6,753 nucleotides of DNA from Nitriliruptoraceae bacterium (GCA_007134165.1 SLLJ01000033.1:1-6753); one strand, 5' to 3'. Positions 1-6,471 are shown, counted from the stretch's first letter. Translations and numbers: made by a program. Notes: generated by a model from the sequence alone, not told the origin.

Positions 1-647
1 ACGCCGGGGACCCAGCGAAGCAAGGCCTGGTCCTGCCACAGCAACGCGATCCTGCTCGCAGTCGGCACCTCGCCGATCATGACCTCGATGCTGCCCACGA
101 GCAGCAGCCATCCGGTCCCCGCCAGGAAGCCGCCGACGACGGGATGGGGGATGTAGCGAACGAACTCACCGAGTCGGAACTGGCCGAGCAGATACAGCGC
201 GATACCGGTGAGCGCGGTTGCCGCCCCGATGGTGACCACGACCGTTGCGAACACCGCGTCCGGTGTGGCGCTGACCGTACCCGCACCGATCGACGTGGCC
301 ATGAGGGCCAGTACGACGGCGGGATGATCCTGCACGCCCGCGACCGCTCCCCGGAAACAGCTCCGTGCCGCGAACACCAGACCCGCGACGGCGGTACTCG
401 CCAACACCAGAGCGATGCCGTTGCCGGTGAACGAGGGCACGGGGCCGGCGAAGATCAGCACGCCGAGCGACACCGTGACGATCACGGTGATGAGACCGGT
501 GACCAGGCCGCCGACCACCGACGCTGCGAGCCCGGCCCGTGGCGGCGCGTGCGTTGCGTCGATGGCGCCTCCGACCGTGGTTGTGCGACCCCGCGTCGCC
601 CCGGCGCGCAGGGTAGCCCTGGGGCCTGGCGGCCCGGGTGGCCCCAT
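1..647 (-). CDS. SulP-family inorganic anion transporter, N-terminal part (runs off left edge)
   Basis: Reading the minus strand from an ATG at 647 gives 215 residues with no stop up to the window edge, so the C-terminal part is missing. The first ~40 residues are polar and rich in Pro, Arg and Thr. Hydrophobic segments follow at about 41-68, 77-95, 109-124, 130-154 and 168-190. Recognisable SulP signatures are IFAGPVPSF (65-73), AGVQDHPAVVLALMATSI (103-120) and, most telling, FVRYIPHPVVGGFLAGTGW (162-180). That last motif is typical of a SulP subgroup found in bacteria and yeast whose complete members often add a C-terminal STAS or cyclic-nucleotide-binding domain; that part lies outside the window. 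The family moves sulfate or other anions across the inner membrane. The substrate here is not shown by the sequence. The start is uncertain: the frame stays open upstream of 647 past the start of the divergent lyase gene, and no clear Shine-Dalgarno precedes the ATG. Family assignment is strong; start and substrate are inferred. Confidence 0.86.
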   Translation of the reverse strand, partial: MGPPGPPGPRATLRAGATRGRTTTVGGAIDATHAPPRAGLAASVVGGLVTGLITVIVTVSLGVLIFAGPVPSFTGNGIALVLASTAVAGLVFAARSCFRGAVAGVQDHPAVVLALMATSIGAGTVSATPDAVFATVVVTIGAATALTGIALYLLGQFRLGEFVRYIPHPVVGGFLAGTGWLLLVGSIEVMIGEVPTASRIALLWQDQALLRWVPG

Positions 648-755
648 CGGCCGCGTCGTCGATCGACCAACCGCCGTGCTCGCTCTGAGGGTCGTGGTGC
701 GCGTGTTCCCGGTGAGCGGCGTGGTTGACTCGCGTGGCTCGACGAAGGGACGAGA
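648..755. promoter_or_regulatory. Divergent intergenic region between the SulP transporter and the C-S lyase
   Basis: The two starts face away from each other, so promoters for both genes must lie here or inside the genes. The lyase has a good Shine-Dalgarno, GAAGGGA at 744-750, five bases before its ATG. A TTGACT at 725-730 resembles a -35 box, but a -10 at normal spacing would fall on the Shine-Dalgarno, so it is not credible for the annotated start. I see no convincing operator palindrome. The regulatory role is inferred from gene orientation only. Confidence 0.4.
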
Positions 756-1973
756 ATGGATGGCTCGCTCGAAGGCATCGGCAACCCGTTGGAGCAGTTG
801 ACGCTCGATCGGTTGCGCCAGCGCACGAGCCTGAAGTGGCGGATCCATCCTGAGGACGTGCTGCCGTTGTGGGTGGCGGAGATGGACGTGCAGCTCGCCG
901 AACCGATCAGGGAGGTGTTGCATGCGGCGGTGGACCGTGGTGACACCGGCTATCCGGGAGGTGCTCGCGCCTACGGGCAGGCGCTGGCCGAGTTCGCGGC
1001 GCGTCGTTGGGGCTGGGACGCGCTGGAGGTGGATCACACCGCGATCGTGCCCGATGTGATGCTCGGCATCGTCGAGGCGCTCCGGCTCGTGACCGAGCCC
1101 GGCGACACGGTCGTGGTCAACTCCCCGGTCTATCCGCCGTTCTACGCGTTCGTCACACACGACGATCGTCGGATCGTCGAGGCGTCGCTCGACACGGCCG
1201 GGCGCATCGACCTCGAGACCCTCGGCGCGGCCTTCGCGGCCGCACGGGGGAGCCGTGCCCACGTCGCCTACCTGTTGTGCAATCCCCACAACCCGACCGG
1301 GGTGGTGCACACCGCCGACGAGTTGGCGGCCGTTGCGGCGCTCGCGCGCGAGTACGGCGTCCGGGTCGTCTCCGACGAGATCCATGCGCCGCTGGTGCTC
1401 CAGGGAGCCAGCTTCACGCCCTACCTCCGCGTCGAGGGGGCGCAGGACGCGTTCGCGGTCACCTCGGCGTCCAAGGCGTGGAACCTCGCTGGCCTCAAGG
1501 CGGCGCTGCTGGTGGCCGGACCGGGGGCGCTCGACGAGCTGGCTCGTCTGCCCGAGGAGGTCAGCCACGGGCCGAGCCACCTCGGGGTGCTCGCGCACAC
1601 GGTGGCGTTCAACGACGGTGAGGCCTGGCTCGACGCTCTGCTGGCCGGTCTCTGCGCGAACCGGGACCTGCTCGGCCGGCTGATCGCCGAGCACCTGCCC
1701 CGGGCGAGCTACACGCCGCCGGAAGGCACGTACCTCGCGTGGCTGGACTGCCGTGCGCTCGGGCTGGACGAGATCAATGGAACCGACGGCCCCGGCATCG
1801 TCACCGAGCTCGCCGGCCCGGCACGCGCGTTCCTCGACCGTGCCCGGGTGGCCTTGAGTTCCGGGCATGTGTTCGGTGCCGGTGGAGCTGGTCACGTCCG
1901 ACTGAACTTCGCCACCTCGCAGGCCATCCTCACCGAGGCCCTCACCCGCATGGGCAGGTTGCATCCGAGCTGA
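756..1973 (+). CDS. MalY/PatB-family PLP-dependent C-S lyase (cystathionine beta-lyase type) / aminotransferase
   Basis: This 405-residue cytosolic enzyme is a fold-type I PLP enzyme of the MalY/PatB branch, whose studied members cleave the C-S bond of cystathionine or related cysteine conjugates to thiol, pyruvate and ammonia. The N-terminus has the branch's LPLWVAEMD block (36-44) and DTGYPGG (63-69). The cofactor site is complete: the PVY loop with Tyr126, NPHNPTG (176-182) with Asn179, SDEIHAPLV (206-214) with Asp207 to pair with the pyridine nitrogen, and SASKAWNLAGLK (237-248) with Lys240 as the Schiff-base lysine. VRLNFA (381-386) supplies Arg382 for the substrate carboxylate. SDEIH and SKAWN separate this branch from ordinary aspartate aminotransferases. 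The length fits the family (about 390). The start is supported by GAAGGGA five bases upstream. Its divergent neighbour is a SulP anion transporter, which fits a sulfur role. The exact substrate cannot be read from sequence; an aminotransferase side activity is possible. Confidence 0.93.
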   Translation: MDGSLEGIGNPLEQLTLDRLRQRTSLKWRIHPEDVLPLWVAEMDVQLAEPIREVLHAAVDRGDTGYPGGARAYGQALAEFAARRWGWDALEVDHTAIVPDVMLGIVEALRLVTEPGDTVVVNSPVYPPFYAFVTHDDRRIVEASLDTAGRIDLETLGAAFAAARGSRAHVAYLLCNPHNPTGVVHTADELAAVAALAREYGVRVVSDEIHAPLVLQGASFTPYLRVEGAQDAFAVTSASKAWNLAGLKAALLVAGPGALDELARLPEEVSHGPSHLGVLAHTVAFNDGEAWLDALLAGLCANRDLLGRLIAEHLPRASYTPPEGTYLAWLDCRALGLDEINGTDGPGIVTELAGPARAFLDRARVALSSGHVFGAGGAGHVRLNFATSQAILTEALTRMGRLHPS

Positions 1974-1982
1974 CCGGGAGGA

Positions 1983-2005
1983 CGCCGCCCTCGTCGCCGG
2001 CGGCG
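1983..2005 (+). terminator. Possible hairpin after the C-S lyase gene
   Basis: CGCCGCC (1983-1989) and GGCGGCG (1999-2005) can pair as a 7-bp all-GC stem with a 9-base loop, starting ten bases after the lyase stop codon. There is no following T run. In DNA this GC-rich such a stem can arise by chance, so position is the main argument for it. Confidence 0.25.
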
Positions 2006-2039
2006 GAGGGAGTCGTGAGCATCGTGGCCCCGGTGCAGT

Positions 2040-2261
2040 TCAGCCCGCGGGTACGGCGGCCGGTTGGTCCGGCAGGCGCTGCACGTCGAGGATCGGCAGC
2101 TCGAGCTACCGCCGACGGGAGAGGATGCTGCGCAGCTGTGCATCATCGAACACGTGCCCGACCAGCACGCTGCCCGGCGGGGTGTGCGTCACCGAGAGCT
2201 CCGGGAACGCTGTGACCGCGGTCGCGGACAGCTGCCGTGCGACCCTGCGCAAGCAGGCGCT
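2040..2261 (-). pseudogene. Remnant of a small (~70-residue) actinobacterial-type protein, with in-frame amber
   Basis: The minus strand between an upstream TGA (2264-2262) and a TGA at 2042-2040 reads as a coherent small protein in one frame, interrupted by one TAG at 2108-2106. The part before it includes AFPELSVTHTPPGSVLVGHV and DDAQLRSILSRRR; the part after it, in the same frame, is LELPILDVQRLPDQPAAVPAG. Together they follow a pattern I recall from small uncharacterised actinobacterial proteins: beta strands, a G.V.D...L...L helix, then LGL.L..V.RL. A single base change (TAG from GAG) would restore glutamate and an unbroken reading. No ATG or GTG lies in frame at the expected N-terminus; only a TTG near 2252 could serve. 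I therefore read it as a decayed gene that has lost its start. Family recall is from memory and its function is unknown. It could still be expressed as a shorter peptide ending at the TAG. Confidence 0.42.
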
Positions 2262-2266
2262 TCAAA

Positions 2267-2641
2267 CAACGGTTCCTGGTGTCGCCGATCTGGGAGACGA
2301 AGCCCTGGGTGAGCCGGATCGCGCAGAACACCCCCGGGAGCGAACTCATCGAGGCGCCGCTGCTGATCGTGCAGGGCACCGACGAGGTGCTGATCCGCGC
2401 CGACATCCAGCAGCGGTTCGCGCAGCGGCTGTGTGCTTCGGGTCAGCAACTCGAGTACCGGGAGGTTCCCGGTGCTGGCCACCTCGCCGTCGGCGATGCG
2501 GCAGACGACGAAGTGGTCCGCTGGCTCACCGACCGGCTCAGCACCCCACCGCCGATCTTCGCCGGCCTCGGCCCTTCGTCACCGAGGGCCAGGGGTGCCG
2601 GTCGCGGAGCAGATCCGTCAGGCGATCACCGCGCGCCGTGA
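2267..2641 (+). pseudogene. C-terminal fragment of a secreted-lipase-like alpha/beta hydrolase
   Basis: The plus frame contains FLVSPIWETKPW (2276-2311), then RIAQNTPG and a typical hydrolase C-terminal half. This includes APLLIVQGTDEVLI, with the acid residue Asp at 2381-2383, then QRLCASG..LEYREVPGAGHL, with the catalytic His at 2480-2482, and DDEVVRWLTDRL ending near 2539. That order (Asp in QGTDE, His in GAGH, closing helix) matches the end of fungal/actinobacterial-type secretory lipases. The nucleophile elbow (G-x-S-x-G), signal peptide and roughly two thirds of a normal protein are absent, and none of the three plus frames upstream supplies them. The reading loses hydrolase character abruptly on the left near 2267. 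Residues after about 2539 are low-complexity frame run-on to the stop at 2639-2641. A catalytically dead remnant is the likely reading. The match is to a broad family, so original substrate is unknown (ester or lipid hydrolysis). Confidence 0.7.
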
Positions 2642-2819
2642 TCGAGGATCCCAGCACCGTTCGAGTGCTCGAGGACATCCAGCCCCATGAACGTGCACGG
2701 CGTGATGGCGGTCCTGGCCATGAACGGTCGGCCCGTTCCTCGATGTCGGCACCGTCCGGCATCGCATCCTGCCAACGGATGAACCACGTCGACGCGGTCC
2801 GGAGCCGGCCGTTGCCTGA
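2595..2819 (+). pseudogene. Possible multiply frameshifted coding remnant, unidentified
   Basis: No single frame is convincing here, but four successive plus-strand pieces show the G/C-rich third positions seen in the real genes and read sensibly. They are VPVAEQIRQAITARR (from 2595), AVIEDPSTVRVLEDIQPH (about 2637-2689, next frame), MNVHGVMAVLAMNGR (from 2687, third frame) and PFLDVGTVRHRILPTDEP continuing to a TGA at 2817-2819 (first frame again). Joined, they would make one small protein of about 75 residues broken by three small shifts. I do not recognise it. The stop lies three bases from the convergent kinase stop. A minus-strand piece in the same place (NGRLRTASTWFIRWQDAMP, about 2807-2751) also looks codon-biased, so the strand is not secure. 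Confidence 0.25.
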
Positions 2820-2822
2820 GGG

Positions 2823-4865
2823 CTAGGACAACGCTTCCATCGACGGGACTGGCACCGGTGACGATGGCACGATCGGCGAGCCTGGCACCTCGACGACGAA
2901 GACGGCTCCGGCCGGATCCGCGTCGTAGTAGTGGACGCAACCGTCGTTGGCTTCTGCCAGGAGCTTGACGATCGTCAGGCCGAGTCCGGTGCCGGTCGAG
3001 GTGCGATTGTCGCCGCGGTCGCCTTGCACGAAACGGCCCCACATCGACGTTCGGAGTCCGGGCGGGACCCCTTCGCCGTGGTCGCGGACCTCGAGCCGGA
3101 CCCGGCCGGGCACACCGGCAATCAGGGAGACGTGGACCGGTGGCCGTCCGTACTTCACCGCATTGGAGAGCAGGTTCGTGACGATCTGCTCGAGATGCTG
3201 CAGATCGATGTGCAACCGGAAGCCCTCCGCATCGATGCGCACATCATCCGGAGCGATGCCGGACAGTTCGACGGAAGCGCGGATGACGTCGGCGACGACC
3301 ACCTCCTCGGGTTGGGCTCGCAGCACATCGGCGGTCGCCTGGCGCACCACGAGCAGATCGTCCATCAACCGGAGCAGACGTCGTGCGTTGGCAGCCATCC
3401 TGGTCACCATCTCGCGCTGGCTCGTGGTGAGGTTGTCACTGCGCTGGTCGATGAGTTCCAGGAACCCGACGATCGGCGTCAGCGGGGTGCGCAACTCATG
3501 GCTGGCCATGGACAGCAGGTCGTCCTTGAGCTGCGCGGCGGCTGCCAACCGCTGCTCGAGTTCGTGATGGGCGGTCACGTCGTGAACCGTGACCACGATC
3601 CCCCCGATCGCGGGGGTGGCGAGGTGGTTCGCCAAGGTCAGTTCCAGCCGACGGTGGCTTCCATCATGATGGCGCAGTGGTCCTTCCACTTGGACCACAC
3701 GTCGGCGCGGATCGTCTGCAGCGACGCGGATGGCCCTGCGCAGCCGCTCACGGTCCTCGGGAGCGAACAGCTCGAGGTAGCCGTCGCCGGTCCCCGCGAT
3801 CCGATGTCCGCACATCCGCTCGCAGGACCCGCTGACGTAGCTCGCCACCCCATCGACGTCGACGATCATCATGCCCACCTGCGCATCATCGACCAGCGCA
3901 CGGAACCGCTCGTCGTGCTCCTCATGGATCGCGGCACGCAGTTCACCCAGCAGGAGCCAGAGCCGTGCCACCACCAGGGTGAACAGCACGACCGAGCCCC
4001 CCGCTACGACCAGCACATCGACCTCGGCACGCAGCACCAGAAGCAACGGAACGGCCACCGACACGGCCCACAGCACCGCGACGCGTGTCGGACCCGCCTG
4101 CTCCCGACTCACCGCCGGCGGGGACAACCTCCCGACCGAGGGGTGCAGCACCGAGGACCCCGCGATCACGAACCCCCCGAGCCGCAGCGTCTCCGCCAGG
4201 TCGCCGAACGGGACCCCGCCCAGCGCGGTCAACGCCTCGATCAAGTCCGCCACCACCACGATCGGCAAGCCCGCACCGATCAGCCACAGCGCCACGACAC
4301 GCTTCCTCGCTCCGAAGAGCAGACGCGCCACGAGCGCCATGAGAACCACTGCGGCCATGGGGGACAGGATGGCCATCGCCCGCGCGTCTGCATCGAGCGG
4401 CACCCCTCGCCGCAACGGATCGACGACGAGCACCCACGTCAGGGTCATCGTGCCCACGACGACAATCGCCGTGTCCAAGATCTCCGCGCTACCGCCCCGC
4501 CCGCCTTCGGCACGGGCAAACAGCCACACCCCAGCATTCACGGCGAGGAAGCCCGCAAAGAAGAAGACGTCGGCCGCCGCCGCCGAGACTCGCCCAGCTT
4601 CGACCGGCACCCACACCGCACTGCCCACCGCCGCCGCGACCAGGCTGCCTGCCAGCAGCCCCCAGGCCGTAAGCGGCCACGGCCGCAGCCGCCGAACCGC
4701 GGTGACCGCCATCCCCGCAACACCGACCGTGACCAGCACGTACAAGGCCCGCTGCCACGCCCCGTCGGCCATCGCCCCGTGGATGACCACCAGCGCCCCG
4801 GACGCCAACAGGAAGACCACCCAACCTCGCGGGTCGATGCCGTTGCGCGCAGCGGTGTCCGGCAT
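2823..4865 (-). CDS. Membrane-bound PAS sensor histidine kinase
   Basis: This 680-residue protein has about ten hydrophobic segments within residues 15-306, with the stretch DLIEALTALGGVPFGD and SSVLHPSVGRL (237-247), a pattern common in multi-pass actinobacterial signalling proteins. A PAS domain follows (about 320-432, ending in VTVHDVTAHHELEQRL). The HisKA domain has SHELRTP at 455-461 with phospho-acceptor His456. The ATP-binding domain has an N box (NLLSNAVKYG, 564-573), a G1 box (DHGEGVP, 595-601), an F box around WGRFVQGD (609-616) and a G2 box (GTGLGL, 625-630). All catalytic elements are present, so it should autophosphorylate and pass phosphate to a response regulator; none lies in the window. 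The last ~20 residues are a Pro/Ser/Val-rich tail. The start is favoured by AGGA (4876-4873) seven bases before the ATG. The signal sensed is unknown; the large membrane part suggests a membrane or extracytoplasmic cue, and the PAS could bind a small ligand. Confidence 0.94.
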   Translation of the reverse strand: MPDTAARNGIDPRGWVVFLLASGALVVIHGAMADGAWQRALYVLVTVGVAGMAVTAVRRLRPWPLTAWGLLAGSLVAAAVGSAVWVPVEAGRVSAAAADVFFFAGFLAVNAGVWLFARAEGGRGGSAEILDTAIVVVGTMTLTWVLVVDPLRRGVPLDADARAMAILSPMAAVVLMALVARLLFGARKRVVALWLIGAGLPIVVVADLIEALTALGGVPFGDLAETLRLGGFVIAGSSVLHPSVGRLSPPAVSREQAGPTRVAVLWAVSVAVPLLLVLRAEVDVLVVAGGSVVLFTLVVARLWLLLGELRAAIHEEHDERFRALVDDAQVGMMIVDVDGVASYVSGSCERMCGHRIAGTGDGYLELFAPEDRERLRRAIRVAADDPRRRVVQVEGPLRHHDGSHRRLELTLANHLATPAIGGIVVTVHDVTAHHELEQRLAAAAQLKDDLLSMASHELRTPLTPIVGFLELIDQRSDNLTTSQREMVTRMAANARRLLRLMDDLLVVRQATADVLRAQPEEVVVADVIRASVELSGIAPDDVRIDAEGFRLHIDLQHLEQIVTNLLSNAVKYGRPPVHVSLIAGVPGRVRLEVRDHGEGVPPGLRTSMWGRFVQGDRGDNRTSTGTGLGLTIVKLLAEANDGCVHYYDADPAGAVFVVEVPGSPIVPSSPVPVPSMEALS

Positions 4866-4931
4866 GGTTCGGTCCTGGGAGCATGCTGACCCGACCAGGC
4901 ATCCTCTCCCCAGGGATCCGGTGACGTCGGG

Positions 4932-4949
4932 GCCACGAACTCACGTGGC
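4932..4949. repeat. Perfect 6-bp inverted repeat, GCCACG-N6-CGTGGC
   Basis: GCCACG (4932-4937) and CGTGGC (4944-4949) are exact reverse complements around AACTCA. If transcribed from the minus strand it would form a hairpin in the kinase 5' leader; as DNA it has the shape of a dimeric repressor site. It lies 67 bases upstream of the kinase start and 13 bases from a second inverted repeat of similar build. Confidence 0.5.
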
Positions 4950-4962
4950 GTCGTCGAGCGTT

Positions 4963-4982
4963 GAACTCTATACGAAGAGTTC
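4963..4982. repeat. Perfect 7-bp inverted repeat, GAACTCT-N6-AGAGTTC
   Basis: GAACTCT (4963-4969) and AGAGTTC (4976-4982) are exact reverse complements around ATACGA. The arms are relatively A/T-rich, unlike the surroundings, which makes chance less likely than for all-GC stems. The repeat overlaps a possible minus-strand -10 box for the kinase, the layout of an operator. It could instead be a hairpin ending the transporter transcript, but no T run follows on the minus strand. Confidence 0.55.
4967..4972 (-). promoter_or_regulatory. Candidate -10 box (TATAGA) for the histidine kinase gene
   Basis: The minus strand reads TATAGA here, close to the TATAAT consensus and one of very few such strings in this GC-rich DNA. 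A start of transcription about seven bases downstream would give a leader of roughly 95 bases before the kinase ATG. The hexamer 17 bases upstream (GGCTCG on the minus strand) is a poor -35 match, so the promoter is weak, activator-dependent or read by an alternative sigma factor, if real. Confidence 0.33.
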
Positions 4983-5102
4983 GAGGATGCGAGCCAGGGG
5001 TGGCCGCACGATGACGGCTTCGATGTCCTCAGCAGGGGGTCGGACGGCCGCGTCGGCATCCCACCGCGGTTGCTGCTGGCGTGCTCCCGGTCGCGGTGCG
5101 CG

Positions 5103-6371
5103 TCAGTCCGTGGCCATGAACCGGTCGAGTCGCAGCGCCGCGTAGGCGCACCCCGTGCCCGCCAGGAACACCGCGGCGACCACGGCCCAGGCGAGCGGGT
5201 ACGACCCGCGTGCCGCGAACTGACCGAACAGCGTGGGCCCCAGCGTCCCGCCCAGCGCCAAGCCCAGGATGCCCGCACCGGCAGCGGTCGCGGGCGCGTG
5301 CGGCACCACCTGCGTCAGCGCCGCGAACCCCAGTCCCGTCCACCCCCATCCCGCGGTGAGCGTCACGACCGCGACGATGACGAAGGTTGCCCCCGACGGT
5401 GCCAACGCCAGCGCCGAGGTCCCCACCGCGCCAGCCAGCATCGCGGCCAGCAGAACGGGCCCGAGCGTCGACGGCCGGCGGTCGGCGATCACCCCCGCCG
5501 CGAGCCGCGCGACGATGCCGCCGGCGCTGGCAGCGGCCAGCGTGAGCCCGGCGTTGGCGCTGGACATCCCGCCGGCTGTGGCAGCCGGGACCAGGAACGT
5601 CACCGCCGCGGCGGCACCAGCGCCCGACAGCGCGAAGCTGGCCGCGAGCAGTCGGACCGGACGGCGCAGCCGGGGACGGCTGGACACCCCGCGCCCTGCG
5701 GGGGTGCGCGGGTTGTCGGGTGCCCGGCGACCCATCCGCGCGCCGTCGTGGCTGTCGGCCCGATCGAGGCGGAAACGTACGTCGGCGGGCACCGCCAGGC
5801 GCAGCGAGACCACCGCAAGCGGGCCGACCAGGACGCCGCCGAGGAATGCCACCCGCCAGCCGACCGTGGTCGCAAGCAGCGGGACCGCGAGCCCTGCCAG
5901 CAGAGACGCAAGCGGCACACTCGCCTCCTTGATGCCGAACGCGATGCCGCGGCGATCCGAGGGCACCGTCGTCGTGAAGGCCCGTGCGGCACCGGTGTCC
6001 ACCATCGGTAGCGTCGCGCCCATCAAGATCATCAGCAGCCCCAGCTGCCACGCCGAACGCACCAGGGTTGCTGCCACCGCGCATCCGGCTGCGCTGAGCA
6101 GCACACCGCTGCGCATCGCCCGCCCGGCCCCGATGCGTTCGGTCAGCGAGCCCAGCGGGATAGCCACGACCGCCGCCGTGAAGTAGAAGCCGGTGACGAT
6201 GAACCCGGTGGTCGCCTCATCGAATCCGAGATCCGTGCCGATCACGGCGGACAGCGCACCGACGAGGAAGACGGGGACCATCGTCGTGGCGAGCGCGGTG
6301 CTCGAGGCACCGATCGTGGCGCTCGGGCCGAGTCGGGTTGCCAGCGGGACGGTGCGAGAGGTCATGGTCAT
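5103..6371 (-). CDS. Major facilitator superfamily (MFS) transporter
   Basis: This 422-residue inner-membrane protein has the MFS plan. Six hydrophobic segments lie within residues 28-193, a polar Arg-rich cytoplasmic loop spans about 195-240, and six more segments lie within 241-415. The loop between helices 2 and 3 carries the family motif A in the form GSLTERIGAGRAMRSG (74-89). Helix 5 begins KEASVPLASLLAG (148-160), a motif C-like, glycine-rich region. Length is typical (about 400-430). It should move a small solute using the proton gradient, by uptake or export; sequence does not tell which. A GntR-family regulator lies upstream in the same direction, about 100 bases away, suggesting co-transcription or direct regulation by the effector the transporter handles. 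AGGA (6382-6379) stands seven bases before the ATG at 6371; a second ATG two codons in (6365) is the alternative start. Confidence 0.92.
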   Translation of the reverse strand: MTMTSRTVPLATRLGPSATIGASSTALATTMVPVFLVGALSAVIGTDLGFDEATTGFIVTGFYFTAAVVAIPLGSLTERIGAGRAMRSGVLLSAAGCAVAATLVRSAWQLGLLMILMGATLPMVDTGAARAFTTTVPSDRRGIAFGIKEASVPLASLLAGLAVPLLATTVGWRVAFLGGVLVGPLAVVSLRLAVPADVRFRLDRADSHDGARMGRRAPDNPRTPAGRGVSSRPRLRRPVRLLAASFALSGAGAAAAVTFLVPAATAGGMSSANAGLTLAAASAGGIVARLAAGVIADRRPSTLGPVLLAAMLAGAVGTSALALAPSGATFVIVAVVTLTAGWGWTGLGFAALTQVVPHAPATAAGAGILGLALGGTLGPTLFGQFAARGSYPLAWAVVAAVFLAGTGCAYAALRLDRFMATD

Positions 6372-6471
6372 CCGGGGGTCCTGGTGTGAGCAACCGGCCA
6401 GACTCGTCGATGGCGCTCGGTGGCAGACCTCGCCGCAGGCGGGACGATCGGGACGTCGTGCACGGCATCGT

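Larger units (their letters stand above)
4866..5102. promoter_or_regulatory. Spacer upstream of the kinase and downstream of the MFS gene
   Basis: This 237-base stretch holds no recognisable independent gene. It should contain the end of the transporter transcript and the start of the kinase transcript. It has two perfect inverted repeats with 6-base loops and the most A/T-rich short patch of the neighbourhood (around 4961-4982), described separately. The transporter's own frame stays open beyond its TGA for 44 codons to a TAG at 4970-4968; see findings. Confidence 0.45.

Noticed and set aside
725..730. TTGACT as a -35 box for the C-S lyase
   Set aside because: A -10 at normal spacing would fall on the Shine-Dalgarno at 744-750, leaving no room for a leader.
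648..783. A longer N-terminus for the SulP protein, since its frame stays open upstream of the ATG at 647
   Set aside because: The extension would overlap the lyase start and Shine-Dalgarno, has no ATG or GTG at a sensible place, and is a polar low-complexity run. A start at 647 is simpler, though not proven.
144..801. Plus-strand open frames over the left-edge transporter
   Set aside because: They are Arg, Gly and Asp-rich with no domain. The minus strand in this stretch gives a clear SulP membrane protein instead.
2626..3042. Minus-strand 138-codon open frame across the kinase 3' end
   Set aside because: Most of it is an Arg-rich out-of-frame shadow of the kinase C-terminus. Only its distal part covers the debris region, and it shows no recognisable domain.
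2931..4889. A 652-codon open frame on the plus strand, antisense to almost the whole kinase gene
   Set aside because: Its codons are in exact register with the kinase codons, so it stays open simply because the kinase uses no TTA, CTA or TCA codons, as expected at this GC content. The product is a low-complexity run rich in His, Gln, Arg, Asp and Pro with no domain.
3871..5145. A 424-codon plus-strand open frame rich in Thr, Ser, Ala and Arg
   Set aside because: It overlaps the kinase membrane region on the opposite strand and crosses the spacer. Composition is that of an antisense shadow, and no domain or start signal is seen.
5070..6186. Two long plus-strand open frames across the MFS transporter
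   Set aside because: Both are antisense to a clear 12-helix transporter and are low-complexity (Arg, Gly, His or Ala, Pro, Ser). They are shadows of its codon bias.
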